From contig JAFWYQ010000100.1 of the NCBI GenBank assembly GCA_017517605.1, positions 1-54,335 on the forward strand: a DNA stretch of 54,335 nt. The letters are read 5' to 3'. Every line of letters begins with the position of its first letter. Position 1 is the stretch's first letter. The notes below the pieces were generated by a model. The model made no database searches. It was not told where the DNA came from and was given only the letters and a program-made list of their open reading frames with translations. The DNA comes from Bacteroidaceae bacterium. Its GTDB lineage: Bacteria; Bacteroidota; Bacteroidia; Bacteroidales; Bacteroidaceae. The position numbers and the translations under genes are program-made. Positions 36,601 through 45,285 of this stretch are shown here, piece after piece.

Positions 36601-37644
36601 ATTAATGGTACGGATATTGCATTATTGCGTTATTTGAGTGGCGGCAATAATATTATTGAAGAGGAAGGCGTGATGTCAATGACGGCTTGTCCATTAGATT
36701 CTTTGGATATCAGTCAATGTCGCATAGTAGAAGGTGGTGAGCCCTATTATAAGAATTATCTGACCGAGAATAATGTAATAGGTAAGGAGATGTTCAAGTG
36801 GTGTCTCTTCTTGAAGGATATTAAGTTGCCCAATACCATTACAGCGATTGGTGACAATGCGTTCTTTGAATGTGGACTGAAAACATTGGAAATCCCTGCT
36901 TCGGTTAAAACGATTGGTTATGCACCTTTCTATGGAAGTACAGGAATCGACTCCTTTACGGTTGCAGAGGGCAATACGGCCTTCAAAACGGAGGATGGCG
37001 TGCTTTACAATTATGCAGGAACTGAATTGGTGGCTTATCCGAGTGCCAAGACATCAGAGGTATATGTGGCAATTGAAACATTGAACCGCGTATTGCCTTA
37101 CGCCTTCAGCGAGGCTTCTTTCCTGACGGAGTTTTCAGGGAATCTCCGCCTATCAAGCATTGGTTATGGGGCATTCTATAATGCAAGGGAATTGGAGAGT
37201 GTAAGTTTGAGTAATCGTTTGAGTTCTGTTGGCGAATATGCTTTTGCCGGTTGTTCAGCTTTACGGGAGATAAGTTGTAATCGATTGTCTCCGGCTGAAT
37301 GTGCGGACAACGCTTTCGATGGTGTACCCGAAAATTGTCTGTTGCTTTTGCCGGATGGCTTTGATGAAGAGTACTACACGGCACCGGGTTGGAGACGCTT
37401 TGCAGAAGTGCTGGCCTCTGTTGAAGATGTGCAAGCCAAAGGACCAGTCCAGGTATATGCTGTTGCAGGCGGATTGAAGATTGTGGGAGTTTGCGAAGGA
37501 GAGCTTGTGACGGTTTATACTCCAACCGGTGTTTTGGTTGCTCAGGTGAAGGCTTCAAGTGAAGAAGTTGGTATCCCACTGTCCGATTCGGGTATTTATA
37601 TTGTCCGTTCGTCAGGATTTAACGCAAAAGTGGTTGTCAAATAA
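33673..37644 (+). CDS. Secreted C10 (streptopain-family) cysteine protease with Big and BspA-like repeats
   Basis: 1323 residues. Signal peptide 1-20, an inhibitory pro-domain (~21-140; EEQARRIAQDF, YVYNYGFDDGFVIVSAED), then the C10 papain-fold core: catalytic Cys175 (CATGCAATAIAQIM), His314 (MGHAFVCDG) and NWGWSG. Next come beta-sandwich regions, a bacterial Ig-like domain (~855-945) and a BspA-type leucine-rich repeat region (~985-1235), ending with a short beta tail (GIYIVRSSGFNAKVVVK). The enzyme core is about a quarter of the protein; the rest probably binds host or microbial surfaces. The last codons contain the promoter of the next gene. Confidence 0.9.
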   Translation: MKRIIVTLLCGLLSSVAIMAEVLTEEQARRIAQDFRKGGARSVVSPALVYTGMAEHTGSRSAESPAFYVYNYGFDDGFVIVSAEDTTLPILAFSDKGQFAIDERMPVQVKEWLRGYCAYIQQVRSGARYLEPAPDLGIDITIAVEPLVQAHWDQAEPYNNLCPPFDAVENCATGCAATAIAQIMRHHEWPETGEGSVVFDGKIIDFSQSRYDWGNMLDTYDYGVSYPEEKCHAVAKLMYDVGVASEMQYGYESGAQNVYIYRSLYTHFKYSKQMQYLVRNTMSTAEWKERIRRELDNGRPVYYGGFAEDMSMGHAFVCDGIDESNNYFHFNWGWSGHCNGYYFLNALNPPMPGIGGGMGNFNADHVAIVGIQPAVDGEEDNLNHSVLLMRKGFNTNTSQTSLGRNFYVQIANIWNFGPESVDTQLAIGMYDKEGTFVGIVGQPMDFSLNAFLGKSMSVPVSIPKETVAGDYELRVVYGGDNLGWNQFLYYYDCYQYAISFTVEGNQVIFHAPSQSDVVLDAKLTQPFPTAILPGKLYRMRLAMENVGGWNFEGSIGYRLLQLPELKDGPQFSEYNADTLIVSENEESDFIYSENSKELGVEFRLTTPADYILQAYYVDPLSHKEFVVGEWPFTLAEPTEKFERRVVVELNGDDASSEDFAALQELTNQYSGQFIGITAATDLWGHSLPAYIDSLSLPVGTVALTNRSQDFTVKKAVDIKRSFMEIKEWPAIASLDAKARYTNETKDSVTVTLNTRFAYEAAGVDMRLALVAMEHGMVDGASNFSEVYMATGFYPADAWGGVKGSIPAEVNTTDEYSYTLTIKPQYRKELTLVGLLIDCETGEICNAVAVHQNEIAPIDGVIVPSEIVLECEETVMNTGICIDLKVNVYPDAASQDIVWTSSNTEVATFVESGKLATYAAGTTVIRATSAVDETVYAEMQVTVQEADYSQVQYVRAGFLHHLVRFHTCPDKLVLSGEINGTDIALLRYLSGGNNIIEEEGVMSMTACPLDSLDISQCRIVEGGEPYYKNYLTENNVIGKEMFKWCLFLKDIKLPNTITAIGDNAFFECGLKTLEIPASVKTIGYAPFYGSTGIDSFTVAEGNTAFKTEDGVLYNYAGTELVAYPSAKTSEVYVAIETLNRVLPYAFSEASFLTEFSGNLRLSSIGYGAFYNARELESVSLSNRLSSVGEYAFAGCSALREISCNRLSPAECADNAFDGVPENCLLLLPDGFDEEYYTAPGWRRFAEVLASVEDVQAKGPVQVYAVAGGLKIVGVCEGELVTVYTPTGVLVAQVKASSEEVGIPLSDSGIYIVRSSGFNAKVVVK

Positions 37645-37663
37645 GGGAAAATGGCTATCTTTG
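37634..37663 (+). promoter_or_regulatory. Lipoprotein promoter inside the protease 3' end
   Basis: TTG (37634-37636), 19 bases, TATCTTTG (37656-37663). The -33 element overlaps the last protease codons (stop 37642-37644). It sets the lipoprotein start to 37693. Confidence 0.75.
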
Positions 37664-37692
37664 CCCCGATTATAAATTTTAAAACGAATAAA

Positions 37693-38496
37693 ATGATGAA
37701 AAAGTATAGTAAATATGCCACACTCCTGTTGTTGGCGATTGTACCTGCGATGGTGTCGTGCTCCGATGATGATGCTCCCAAGAAACCTTCGCGCGAGATT
37801 GTGCAAGTGGATTTGTATAAGGCTGAGGCTGAAACATTCCAAATAGAGGCTCAGTATAAATTGACGTATGACGGGAAAGGTCGTATCAGTGGTGTACGTA
37901 CCGAATATAATTCGCAAGAAATCAGTTATACGCATGGGGTGAACAGCATTACATACCGCTGGGAAGGCAATGATCCTGAGGAAGGTGTTTTTGTTACCCG
38001 TTTCGAGGCAAGTTTGCGGGATGGTCGTGTGCAAGTTGGCTCTGTGGATCGTAATGTGGGTACTGAATCCAAAACCTATAATTACAATTATCACTATACA
38101 AACAGAGGATATGTGCTGGATGCAACCTTTGGCGGTGAGCAATCGTTCAACTATGATTGGGGAAAGACTGAACTCCTGATAAAGGGACATCCTGCAACCT
38201 ACGATGCACAGTATGCATATTCTGATGTGGCTAACGATTACAGCTTCGACTTGAATGTGCTTCCTCAGTTGGTGGATGCACGTGCCGATGTGCAATTGGC
38301 TATGAATAGTTACGCTCAATTGGCTGGTGTGTTAGGAGCTCGTTATCCTTATTTCTTGGAGGATGTGGATTATACATACAATTATCTGTTTGACGCCAAT
38401 GATCGATTGGTACAGATTGTACAGACACCTGTCAGCTTGAAGCCGGAAAAACAGATAACCTATTGGTTCATGCTTCATTATGCTGATTTGAAGTAG
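37693..38496 (+). CDS. Surface or periplasmic lipoprotein, DUF4595-like
   Basis: 267 residues. Lipoprotein signal MMKKYSKYATLLLLAIVPAMVSC with the acylated Cys followed by SDDD, the acidic pattern often linked to surface export in Bacteroidetes. The rest is beta-rich with repeated Tyr-containing hairpins (YKLTYDGKGRISGV, YNYNYHYTNRGYVLDATF, YTYNYLFDANDRLVQIV), like the DUF4595/YD-like family. Function unknown. It follows the protease by 48 bases but has its own promoter. A terminator follows. Confidence 0.8.
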   Translation: MMKKYSKYATLLLLAIVPAMVSCSDDDAPKKPSREIVQVDLYKAEAETFQIEAQYKLTYDGKGRISGVRTEYNSQEISYTHGVNSITYRWEGNDPEEGVFVTRFEASLRDGRVQVGSVDRNVGTESKTYNYNYHYTNRGYVLDATFGGEQSFNYDWGKTELLIKGHPATYDAQYAYSDVANDYSFDLNVLPQLVDARADVQLAMNSYAQLAGVLGARYPYFLEDVDYTYNYLFDANDRLVQIVQTPVSLKPEKQITYWFMLHYADLK

Positions 38497-38518
38497 TATT
38501 TGTCGATTCAATGATATG

Positions 38519-38557
38519 AAAGGGTGCGTGCTGATTGAATATAAGCCGCACCCTTTT
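38519..38557 (+). terminator. Lipoprotein gene terminator
   Basis: AAAGGGTGCG and CGCACCCTTTT arms around an 18-base loop, 22 bases after the stop. Confidence 0.8.
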
Positions 38558-38701
38558 ATTATATAATAAGGTATATGAGATAAATGATTTATTTGTAAAG
38601 TAGAGGAGATGGAAAAGTAGAATTTGCTTTTTTGTACTATGGTGTAAATTAGAGGGTTGTGAATGTGGTGCAAAAATAAAATAAAAAAAGTCTTCAAAAA
38701 G

Positions 38702-38733
38702 TTTGCTCACGTCGTAGAAAACCTCTACCTTTG
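38702..38733 (+). promoter_or_regulatory. tRNA-Val promoter
   Basis: TTTG (38702-38705), 20 bases, TACCTTTG (38726-38733); full consensus, 31 bases before the tRNA. Confidence 0.88.
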
Positions 38734-38764
38734 CATCGCTTTTGAAAAGAAAGGGCACTCCTTC

Positions 38765-38839
38765 GGGCGTTTAGCTCAGCTGGTTCAGAGCATCTGCCTT
38801 ACAAGCAGAGGGTCGGCGGTTCGAATCCGTCAACGCCCA
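38765..38839 (+). tRNA. tRNA-Val (anticodon UAC)
   Basis: 75 nt. Acceptor GGGCGTT/AACGCCC and A discriminator; anticodon arm TCTGC-CTTACAA-GCAGA with TAC; T-loop GTTCGAATC. CCA is not encoded. A hairpin with seven T follows. Confidence 0.96.
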
Positions 38840-38847
38840 CACTAAGC

Positions 38848-38880
38848 AAAGCACTGCATGTTGAATGTGGTGCTTTTTTT
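38848..38880 (+). terminator. tRNA-Val terminator
   Basis: AAAGCACTGCAT and ATGTGGTGCTTT form the stem; a T-run follows. Confidence 0.78.
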
Positions 38881-38928
38881 GTATCACGTATAAGTTTTGA
38901 CAATTATTCATAATACAAGTATAAGACA

Positions 38929-40290
38929 ATGGCTGCAAAACCTGGTATTCCAAAGGGAACACGCGACTTCTCGCCTGTAGAGATGGCGAAGCGCAATTAT
39001 ATATTTGATACCATTCGTGAGGTGTATGCTCTCTATGGTTTTCAACAGATTGAGACCCCCGCTATGGAGAACCTCTCCACATTGATGGGTAAGTATGGCG
39101 AAGAGGGTGACAAATTACTCTTCAAAATTCAGAACTCTGGCGATTACTTCAAAGGGTTGACTGATGAGGAACTGCTTGGACGCAATGCCGCCAAGTTGGC
39201 CTCCAAGTTTTGTGAAAAGGGACTTCGTTACGACCTTACCGTGCCTTTTGCCCGCTATGTGGTGATGCACCGTGAGGAGTTGGCTTTGCCTTTCAAGCGT
39301 TATCAGATTCAGCCGGTATGGCGTGCTGACCGTCCGCAGAAAGGACGTTATCGCGAGTTCTATCAGTGCGATGCCGACATGGTAGGTAGCGATTCATTAC
39401 TCAACGAGGTAGAGCTGATGCAGATTGTAGATACCGTGTTTACCCGTTTTGGTATCCGTGTATGCATTAAGATAAACAATCGTAAAATCTTGAGCGGTAT
39501 TGCCGAAATCATTGGTGAGGCCGACAAGATTGTGGATATTACTGTGGCCATCGACAAGTTGGACAAGATTGGTCTTGACAACGCGAATGCCGAACTCGCT
39601 TCCAAGGGTATCAGTCAGGAGGCTATCGACAAACTCCAACCCATCATTCTGCTTAGCGGAACCAATGCCGAGAAGTTGGCTACATTGAAAGAGGTGCTTG
39701 CCACCAGCGAAGTGGGTTTGAAGGGTGTGGAAGAGAGTGAATTTATCCTCAATACATTGCAAGCACTTGGCTTGAAGAACGAAGTGGAGCTTGACCTCAC
39801 ATTGGCTCGTGGATTGAACTACTATACCGGTGCCATCTTTGAGGTAAAGGCTCTTGATGTACAGATTGGTAGCATCACTGGTGGTGGCCGTTATGATAAC
39901 TTGACAGGCATCTTTGGTATGCCTGGCATCTCTGGTGTAGGTATCTCGTTTGGCGCCGACCGTATCTTTGATGTGCTCAACCAACTCGACCTTTATCCTA
40001 AAGAGGCCGTTACGGGCACCCGTGTACTCTTCGTTAACTTCGGTGATGCAGAAATGGCATATAGCCTTCCCTTGCTTGCCCGTTTGCGTGGTGCTGGCAT
40101 CTCTGCTGAAATTTATCCTGATAGTGCCAAGATGAAGAAACAGATGGCATACGCCAATGCCAAGGCTGTTCCCTTTGTGGCGATTGTTGGTGAAAACGAA
40201 ATGGCCGAAGGCAAAGTGATGCTGAAGAATATGACCACTGGCGAACAGCGTCTGCTCACAGGTGAAGAGTTGGTGGGAGCCTTGCAATAA
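38929..40290 (+). CDS. hisS: Histidyl-tRNA synthetase
   Basis: 453 residues. Class II core with motif 1 region ([20 protein letters not shown]), motif 2 ([20 protein letters not shown]), the HisA motif [15 protein letters not shown] and GGGRYDNL, motif 3 ([15 protein letters not shown]), then a C-terminal anticodon-binding domain. It charges tRNA-His. It follows tRNA-Val by 89 bases and a terminator, without a clear promoter box of its own. Confidence 0.97.
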   Translation: MAAKPGIPKGTRDFSPVEMAKRNYIFDTIREVYALYGFQQIETPAMENLSTLMGKYGEEGDKLLFKIQNSGDYFKGLTDEELLGRNAAKLASKFCEKGLRYDLTVPFARYVVMHREELALPFKRYQIQPVWRADRPQKGRYREFYQCDADMVGSDSLLNEVELMQIVDTVFTRFGIRVCIKINNRKILSGIAEIIGEADKIVDITVAIDKLDKIGLDNANAELASKGISQEAIDKLQPIILLSGTNAEKLATLKEVLATSEVGLKGVEESEFILNTLQALGLKNEVELDLTLARGLNYYTGAIFEVKALDVQIGSITGGGRYDNLTGIFGMPGISGVGISFGADRIFDVLNQLDLYPKEAVTGTRVLFVNFGDAEMAYSLPLLARLRGAGISAEIYPDSAKMKKQMAYANAKAVPFVAIVGENEMAEGKVMLKNMTTGEQRLLTGEELVGALQ

Positions 40291-40327
40291 TCCTTGGGGA
40301 TTCCCCCTTTGGTATAAATAGAACAAG

Positions 40328-40476
40328 AATGCCAATCTTACCCACGTAAGATTGGCATTCTTTCGATGGTGGCATTGGCATTCTTCTCCGTTCATGTCGC
40401 TTCTAATCTTTACTGCCAATAGCGTGGCAGTCCTCTGCCAGTACGTTGGCAGTACACTGCCATCACTGAGGCAGTA
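40328..40476. repeat. 22-bp-period tandem palindrome array 6
   Basis: Starts with a long palindrome (AATGCCAATCTTACC and its complement, 40328-40359) that may terminate hisS. Clear 22-bp units follow at 40411-40432, 40433-40454 and 40455-40476 with cores ACTGCCAATAGCGTGGCAGT, CTGCCAGTACGTTGGCAG and ACTGCCATCACTGAGGCAGT. The middle (40360-40410) is more diverged. It lies between hisS and the cusB promoter; the rest of the 325-base gap has no other feature. Confidence 0.85.
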
Positions 40477-40581
40477 ACTCTCAATTAAGCCCTTTATCTT
40501 CTTCCTTTACTTTCTCTTCCTCTTGCATAAGCACTTTGTAATATATAGGGCTTTTGCAACTCAGTTGTAAAAGTATATCAC

Positions 40582-40589
40582 TATCTTTG
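40582..40589 (+). promoter_or_regulatory. Metal efflux operon -7 box
   Basis: TATCTTTG, 27 bases before the adaptor gene start; no well-spaced -33. Confidence 0.6.
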
Positions 40590-40615
40590 CGCGATTTTAA
40601 GAAAACGTATAGAAT

Positions 40616-41902
40616 ATGAGATATATTACTGGATTAATCAGTGCTTGTAGTATGGCACTTTGTATGATGACGGCTTGTGGTGGACATCATCACGATGAGC
40701 ATGACCACGAAGGGCATAAGGATGATAATCATGTGATTCATGCAGGGCATGACCATGATTCACATAACGGCCATGAGCATGATGCTGTTCATAATCACGA
40801 ATCACATCATCATGCTGAGGGGGTACATGATGGACACGTACACTCTTCGTCAAACGGACATGCCCACGAAGGTCATGCCGGTGAGATAATCATTGTTCCC
40901 GACCAGGCGAAGGCGGCGGGTATCGTGTCCGAAGTGCTCGCTCCGAAAAGTTTCCGTCAGGTGATACCCGTGAGTGGAGAGATTCTTCCTGCTCAGGGAG
41001 AACAACAGACGGTGGTGGCCAATGTGGCCGGTGTAGTGACGTTTGCCCGAACACTGACCGAGGGTATCGAGGTTGGGAAGGGTTCAACCTTACTGACCGT
41101 TTCATCGCAAAATATGGCCGATGGCAATCCTGCTGAACGGGCGCGTATTGCTTACGAAGCAGCCAAGCAAGAGTATGAGCGTGCGTCCAAGTTGGTGGAT
41201 GACAAGATTGTGTCGGAGAAGGAGTTTATCCGCATCAAGGAGGCTTACGAGAATGCCCGTCTGACCTACGAAGCGCTGAAAGCCGACCGTCCAATGAAGG
41301 GTGGGGTAGGTGTGACAGCTCCCATCAGCGGCTACTTGAAGAACTGTCTGGTAAAAGAGGGCGACTACGTAAGTGTGGGACAACCTTTGTTGACTATAAC
41401 AAAGAATAACCGCCTCTACTTGCGTGCCGATGTACCTGAACAACATTATGCAGCACTCAGCCGTATCCGTTCGGCTAACTTTCGTACCTCTTATAGCAAT
41501 AAAGTTAATGCAGTGGACGAGTTGAATGGTCGTCTGCTCTCATATGGACGTACGGCGGGTGAACAGAGTTTCTATCTGCCCGTAACCTTCGCGATGGACA
41601 ACAGGGAGGGGCTTGTACCCGGCTCGTTCGCTGAGATATGGCTCTTGTCCGATGAGATGCCCGATGTGCTGACTGTGCCCCATACGGCACTGACGGAGGA
41701 GCAGGGCATCTATTTTGTCTATGTACAGTTGGACGAAGAGTGCTATGTCCGTCGGGAAGTGAAGTTGGGAGCTGACAACGGTCGTGAGGTGCAATTGCTC
41801 AGTGGTGTACATGCCGGTGAACGGATTGTGATGCAAGGTGCTTACCATGTGCGCTTGGCATCGGTGAGCAAGGCGATACCGGGACATAGCCATGAACATT
41901 AG
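40616..41902 (+). CDS. cusB: Metal efflux RND periplasmic adaptor lipoprotein, His-rich
   Basis: 428 residues. Lipoprotein signal with lipobox Cys21 (MMTAC). Residues ~24-88 are dominated by His, Asp and Gly (HDHEGH, HDHDSHNGHEHD), a likely Zn/Cu/Co/Ni-binding sponge, and the C-terminus ends HSHEH. The membrane-fusion core follows: barrel-sandwich hybrid, helical hairpin (ARIAYEAAKQEYERASKLVDDKIV) and beta-barrel. It would hand metal to the RND pump and bridge it to the outer-membrane channel. The stop codon TAG is formed by the first bases of a family A repeat. Confidence 0.9.
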   Translation: MRYITGLISACSMALCMMTACGGHHHDEHDHEGHKDDNHVIHAGHDHDSHNGHEHDAVHNHESHHHAEGVHDGHVHSSSNGHAHEGHAGEIIIVPDQAKAAGIVSEVLAPKSFRQVIPVSGEILPAQGEQQTVVANVAGVVTFARTLTEGIEVGKGSTLLTVSSQNMADGNPAERARIAYEAAKQEYERASKLVDDKIVSEKEFIRIKEAYENARLTYEALKADRPMKGGVGVTAPISGYLKNCLVKEGDYVSVGQPLLTITKNNRLYLRADVPEQHYAALSRIRSANFRTSYSNKVNAVDELNGRLLSYGRTAGEQSFYLPVTFAMDNREGLVPGSFAEIWLLSDEMPDVLTVPHTALTEEQGIYFVYVQLDEECYVRREVKLGADNGREVQLLSGVHAGERIVMQGAYHVRLASVSKAIPGHSHEH

Positions 41903-42033
41903 TTGACAAGGTTTTAGTTGACAAGTTGACAAGATACAAGTTGACAAGGCCATCCGGCACTATACCCTCGTCAACTCGTCAACTTGTATTATAACCCTTG
42001 TCAACTCGTCAACTTGTTAACTCGTTAACTCAT
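41900..42033. repeat. Dispersed repeat family A, intercistronic copy
   Basis: Iterated AGTTGACAAG words (41901-41949), a central AGGCCATCCGGCA (41947-41959), then iterated CTCGTCAACT and CTTGTCAACT words (to 42030): a large inverted repeat. The centre and both arms match the in-frame copy in cusA (43308-43394). It ends six bases before the cusA ATG, so it forms the whole cusB-cusA spacer. Confidence 0.88.
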
Positions 42034-42038
42034 ATATT

Positions 42039-45000
42039 ATGCTGAACAGAATCATACATTTCTCACTCCATAACCGTCTGTTGGTACTGGTGGCCAGTAT
42101 CCTTGTGATGATAGGCGGACTCTACACGACATACCACACCGAGGTGGATGTCTTCCCTGACTTGAATGCCCCCACCGTGGTTGTGATGACCGAGGCTAAC
42201 GGTATGGCGGCCGAAGAGGTGGAGCAATTGGTGACATTCCCCATCGAGACGGCGGTCAACGGAGCGACGTATGTCCGCCGCGTGCGTTCGTCATCGACCA
42301 ACAGCTTCTCCATCGTGTGGGTGGAGTTCGACTGGGGTACCGACATCTATTTGGCACGACAGATTGTGTCGGAGAAACTTTCGCTCGTTGCGGAGAAGTT
42401 GCCCGACAATGTCAATAAACCTACGTTAGGACCTCAATCGTCCATCTTGGGCGAGTTGATGATTATCGGCTTGACGGCAGACAGTACCTCGATGCTTGAC
42501 CTGCGCACGTTGGCTGATTGGACTATTCGTCCGCGCCTTCTTTCCACTGGTGGTGTGGCACAGGTGGCCGTGTTGGGTGGTGATGTCAAGGAGTATCAGA
42601 TATTGATTGACCCTGCCCGTATGCGACACTATGGTGTGACCATTGATGATGTGCTGGCCGCCACACGGGGAATGAACGTGAATACCAACGGTGGTGTGAT
42701 GTACGAGCATAGCAACGAATATATTGTGCGCGGTATGGTGGCCACGACCGATGTGGACGAGATAGCCAAGGCTGTAGTCAAGCGTATGGGTACGGTGCCC
42801 GTCACGTTGGCCGATGTGGCCGATGTGCGTATCGGTGCTCAAGAGCCTAAGATTGGTTGTGCATCGGTGGAGGGCAAGCCTGCGGTGCTGATTACCGTCA
42901 CCAAACAGCCCCACACGGGAACGTTGGAGTTGACCGAACGCATAGACCGCTCGTTGGAGGAGATGAAGAAGACCTTCCCTGCTGATGTGCAGGTGAATTC
43001 TGACATATTCCGTCAATCACGCTTCATAGACAGTAGTATCGGTAATGTGAAGAACTCGTTACTTGAGGGAGCCATATTTGTAGTTATCATCCTTGCCCTC
43101 TTCTTGGCTAATGTACGCACTACGGTGATTTCGCTTGTCACGTTGCCGTTGGCCTTGGTATTCTCTGTCCTTGCACTCCACTTCATGGGATTGACTATCA
43201 ACACCATGAGCTTGGGAGGTATGGCGATAGCTATCGGGTCGTTAGTGGACGATGCCATTGTGGATGTGGAGAATGTGTGGAAGAGGCTGAGGAACCCCTC
43301 TTCAGCCTTAGTTGACAAGGTACAAGTTGACAAGTTGACAAGGCCATGCGGTACAGAAGCCTCGTCAACTCGTCAACTCGTCAACTCGTCAACTATAAAC
43401 ATTATCTATGAGGCCAGCCGCGAGGTGCGTATGCCAATATTGAACTCTACCTTGATTATCATAGTGAGTTTCGTTCCCCTGTTCTTCCTGACAGGTATGG
43501 AGGGTCGTATGCTGGTGCCGTTGGGCATTGCCTTTATAGTGGCATTGGCTGCTTCTACATTGGTGGCCTTGACGTTGACTCCTGTACTGTGCAGCTACCT
43601 GTTGGGCGGTAATCATGACAAGGAGGAGACCATGCGCGAGGCACGTTTGAGTATCTGGCTGAAGCGCTATTACCGTGTTGCGTTGGAGTGGGCGCTTCGT
43701 CACGAGCGGGGTGTGTTGGCCTGTGTCGTCGCCCTTTTTGTCGGAACATTGGTTGTGTTCTTCACGTTGGGGCGCAGCTTTCTGCCATCGTTCAACGAGG
43801 GGTCGTTCACTATCAATGTCAGCTCGTTGCCGGGCATATCCTTGGAGGAGAGTGACCGCATAGGCCGTCGTGCTGAGGAGTTGTTGCTTACTGTACCTGA
43901 GATTGAGACCGTGGCTCGTAAGACCGGCCGTGCGGAGTTGGATGAGCATGCCTTGGGGGTGAATACGTCGGAGATTGAGGCACCCTTCACGTTGGCGGAG
44001 AGGTCGCGCCGCGAGGTGATGGCCGAGGTACGCGCTAAGTTGGGTACACTCGTAGGGGCGAATATCGAGATAGGCCAGCCCATCAGTCACCGTATCGATG
44101 CCATGCTGAGTGGTACACGGGCGGGCATTGCCATCAAACTGTTCGGTACCGACCTCAACCGTATGTATGCCTTGGGTAACGAGATAAAGGAGGCGATTGC
44201 TGATGTGGAGGGCATTGCTGACCTCAACGTGGAGCAGCAGATTGAGCGCCCGGAACTGAAGATTGTACCTCGCCGTGAGATGTTGGCCCGCTATGGTGTG
44301 ACCCTGCCCGAGTTTGCCGAGTTTGTCAGCGTGAACATGGGCGGAGAGGTGGTGTCGCAAGTCTATGAAGAAGGCAAGAGTTTCGACCTCGTGGTGCGTA
44401 CGTCCGGCGACCGCCGCGACCGTATGGAGGATGTCCGCTCGCTGATGATTGACACACCCGACGGGCGCATCCCCCTGAGCTATGTGGCCGAGGTGCAGAG
44501 TGTTATGGGACCGAACAGCATCAGCCGCGAGAATGTGCGCCGCAAGCTCGTCATCAGCGCGAACACCAGCGGGCGCGACCTTCGTGGGGTGGTGGAGGAC
44601 ATACAGGACAGGGTGGCCTCGCACATCACGTTGCCCGAAGGGTACCACATCGAGTACGGCGGTCAGTTCGAGAGCGAGCAGGCTGCTTCCAACACCCTCT
44701 TGTTGGCCTCGCTCTTCAGCATCATAGGCATCTTCCTGCTGATATATATGGAGTTCAAGAGTGCCCGCGAAAGTGCCGTCATCCTGATTAACCTGCCCCT
44801 GGCGCTCATCGGTGGCGTAGTGGCGCTGTGGATAACCTCGGGCGAGGTGAGCATCCCGGCCATCATCGGATTCATCTCCCTCTTCGGCATTGCCACACGT
44901 AACGGTATGCTACTTATTTCGGGGTATAACCGTCTGAGAACCGAGGGCTTGAGTCTGCACGACAGCATTATCCACGGTTCGCTCGACCGATTGAACCCCA

Positions 45001-45185
45001 TCCTTATGACCGCCCTCTCGTCAGCCCTCGCCATGATACCGCTGGCCCTGCACGGCGACCTGCCGGGCAACGAGATACAAAGCCCCATGGCCAAGGTCAT
45101 CCTTGGTGGCCTCTTGACATCCACCCTGTTGAACGGTTTCGTCATCCCGATTGTTTATAGGATGATGCACAGGGACAAGGGGTGA
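42039..45185 (+). CDS. cusA: Heavy-metal RND efflux pump
   Basis: 1048 residues. TM1 region, VDVFPDLNAPTVVVMTEANG, two periplasmic halves and the proton-relay helix GSLVDDAIVDVENV (~403-416) identify the CusA/CzcA (HME-RND) family; PILNSTLIIIVSFVPLFFL and ISLFGIATRNGMLLISG are the matching TM signatures. It exports metal ions by proton antiport together with the adaptor and TolC proteins. Oddity: residues 425-452, in the cytoplasmic loop after TM4, are encoded by an in-frame family A repeat (43311-43394). The 3' half is richer in C and G than the 5' half. Metal specificity cannot be read. Confidence 0.93.
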   Translation: MLNRIIHFSLHNRLLVLVASILVMIGGLYTTYHTEVDVFPDLNAPTVVVMTEANGMAAEEVEQLVTFPIETAVNGATYVRRVRSSSTNSFSIVWVEFDWGTDIYLARQIVSEKLSLVAEKLPDNVNKPTLGPQSSILGELMIIGLTADSTSMLDLRTLADWTIRPRLLSTGGVAQVAVLGGDVKEYQILIDPARMRHYGVTIDDVLAATRGMNVNTNGGVMYEHSNEYIVRGMVATTDVDEIAKAVVKRMGTVPVTLADVADVRIGAQEPKIGCASVEGKPAVLITVTKQPHTGTLELTERIDRSLEEMKKTFPADVQVNSDIFRQSRFIDSSIGNVKNSLLEGAIFVVIILALFLANVRTTVISLVTLPLALVFSVLALHFMGLTINTMSLGGMAIAIGSLVDDAIVDVENVWKRLRNPSSALVDKVQVDKLTRPCGTEASSTRQLVNSSTINIIYEASREVRMPILNSTLIIIVSFVPLFFLTGMEGRMLVPLGIAFIVALAASTLVALTLTPVLCSYLLGGNHDKEETMREARLSIWLKRYYRVALEWALRHERGVLACVVALFVGTLVVFFTLGRSFLPSFNEGSFTINVSSLPGISLEESDRIGRRAEELLLTVPEIETVARKTGRAELDEHALGVNTSEIEAPFTLAERSRREVMAEVRAKLGTLVGANIEIGQPISHRIDAMLSGTRAGIAIKLFGTDLNRMYALGNEIKEAIADVEGIADLNVEQQIERPELKIVPRREMLARYGVTLPEFAEFVSVNMGGEVVSQVYEEGKSFDLVVRTSGDRRDRMEDVRSLMIDTPDGRIPLSYVAEVQSVMGPNSISRENVRRKLVISANTSGRDLRGVVEDIQDRVASHITLPEGYHIEYGGQFESEQAASNTLLLASLFSIIGIFLLIYMEFKSARESAVILINLPLALIGGVVALWITSGEVSIPAIIGFISLFGIATRNGMLLISGYNRLRTEGLSLHDSIIHGSLDRLNPILMTALSSALAMIPLALHGDLPGNEIQSPMAKVILGGLLTSTLLNGFVIPIVYRMMHRDKG
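43308..43394. repeat. Family A repeat inside cusA, in frame
   Basis: TTAGTTGACAAGG, further GTTGACAAG words, the shared centre AAGGCCATGCGGTACA, then four CTCGTCAACT-type words. 84 bases (43311-43394) equal 28 codons with no stop in this frame, giving a Val/Asp/Lys/Thr/Ser-rich segment absent from the conserved pump sequence around it. Confidence 0.88.
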
Positions 45186-45285
45186 GCGAGGATGTGAAAT
45201 GTATAAAATAATTACCGACAACGGTAGCCATAGCATCCATTTCTTGGCATCTCTCCTGAAACCCGCATGAACAGAGTGTTCCAGA

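Noticed and set aside
43308-43394. Frameshift or pseudogene in cusA
   Set aside because: The repeat insertion keeps frame and the pump motifs on both sides are intact, so the gene appears functional.
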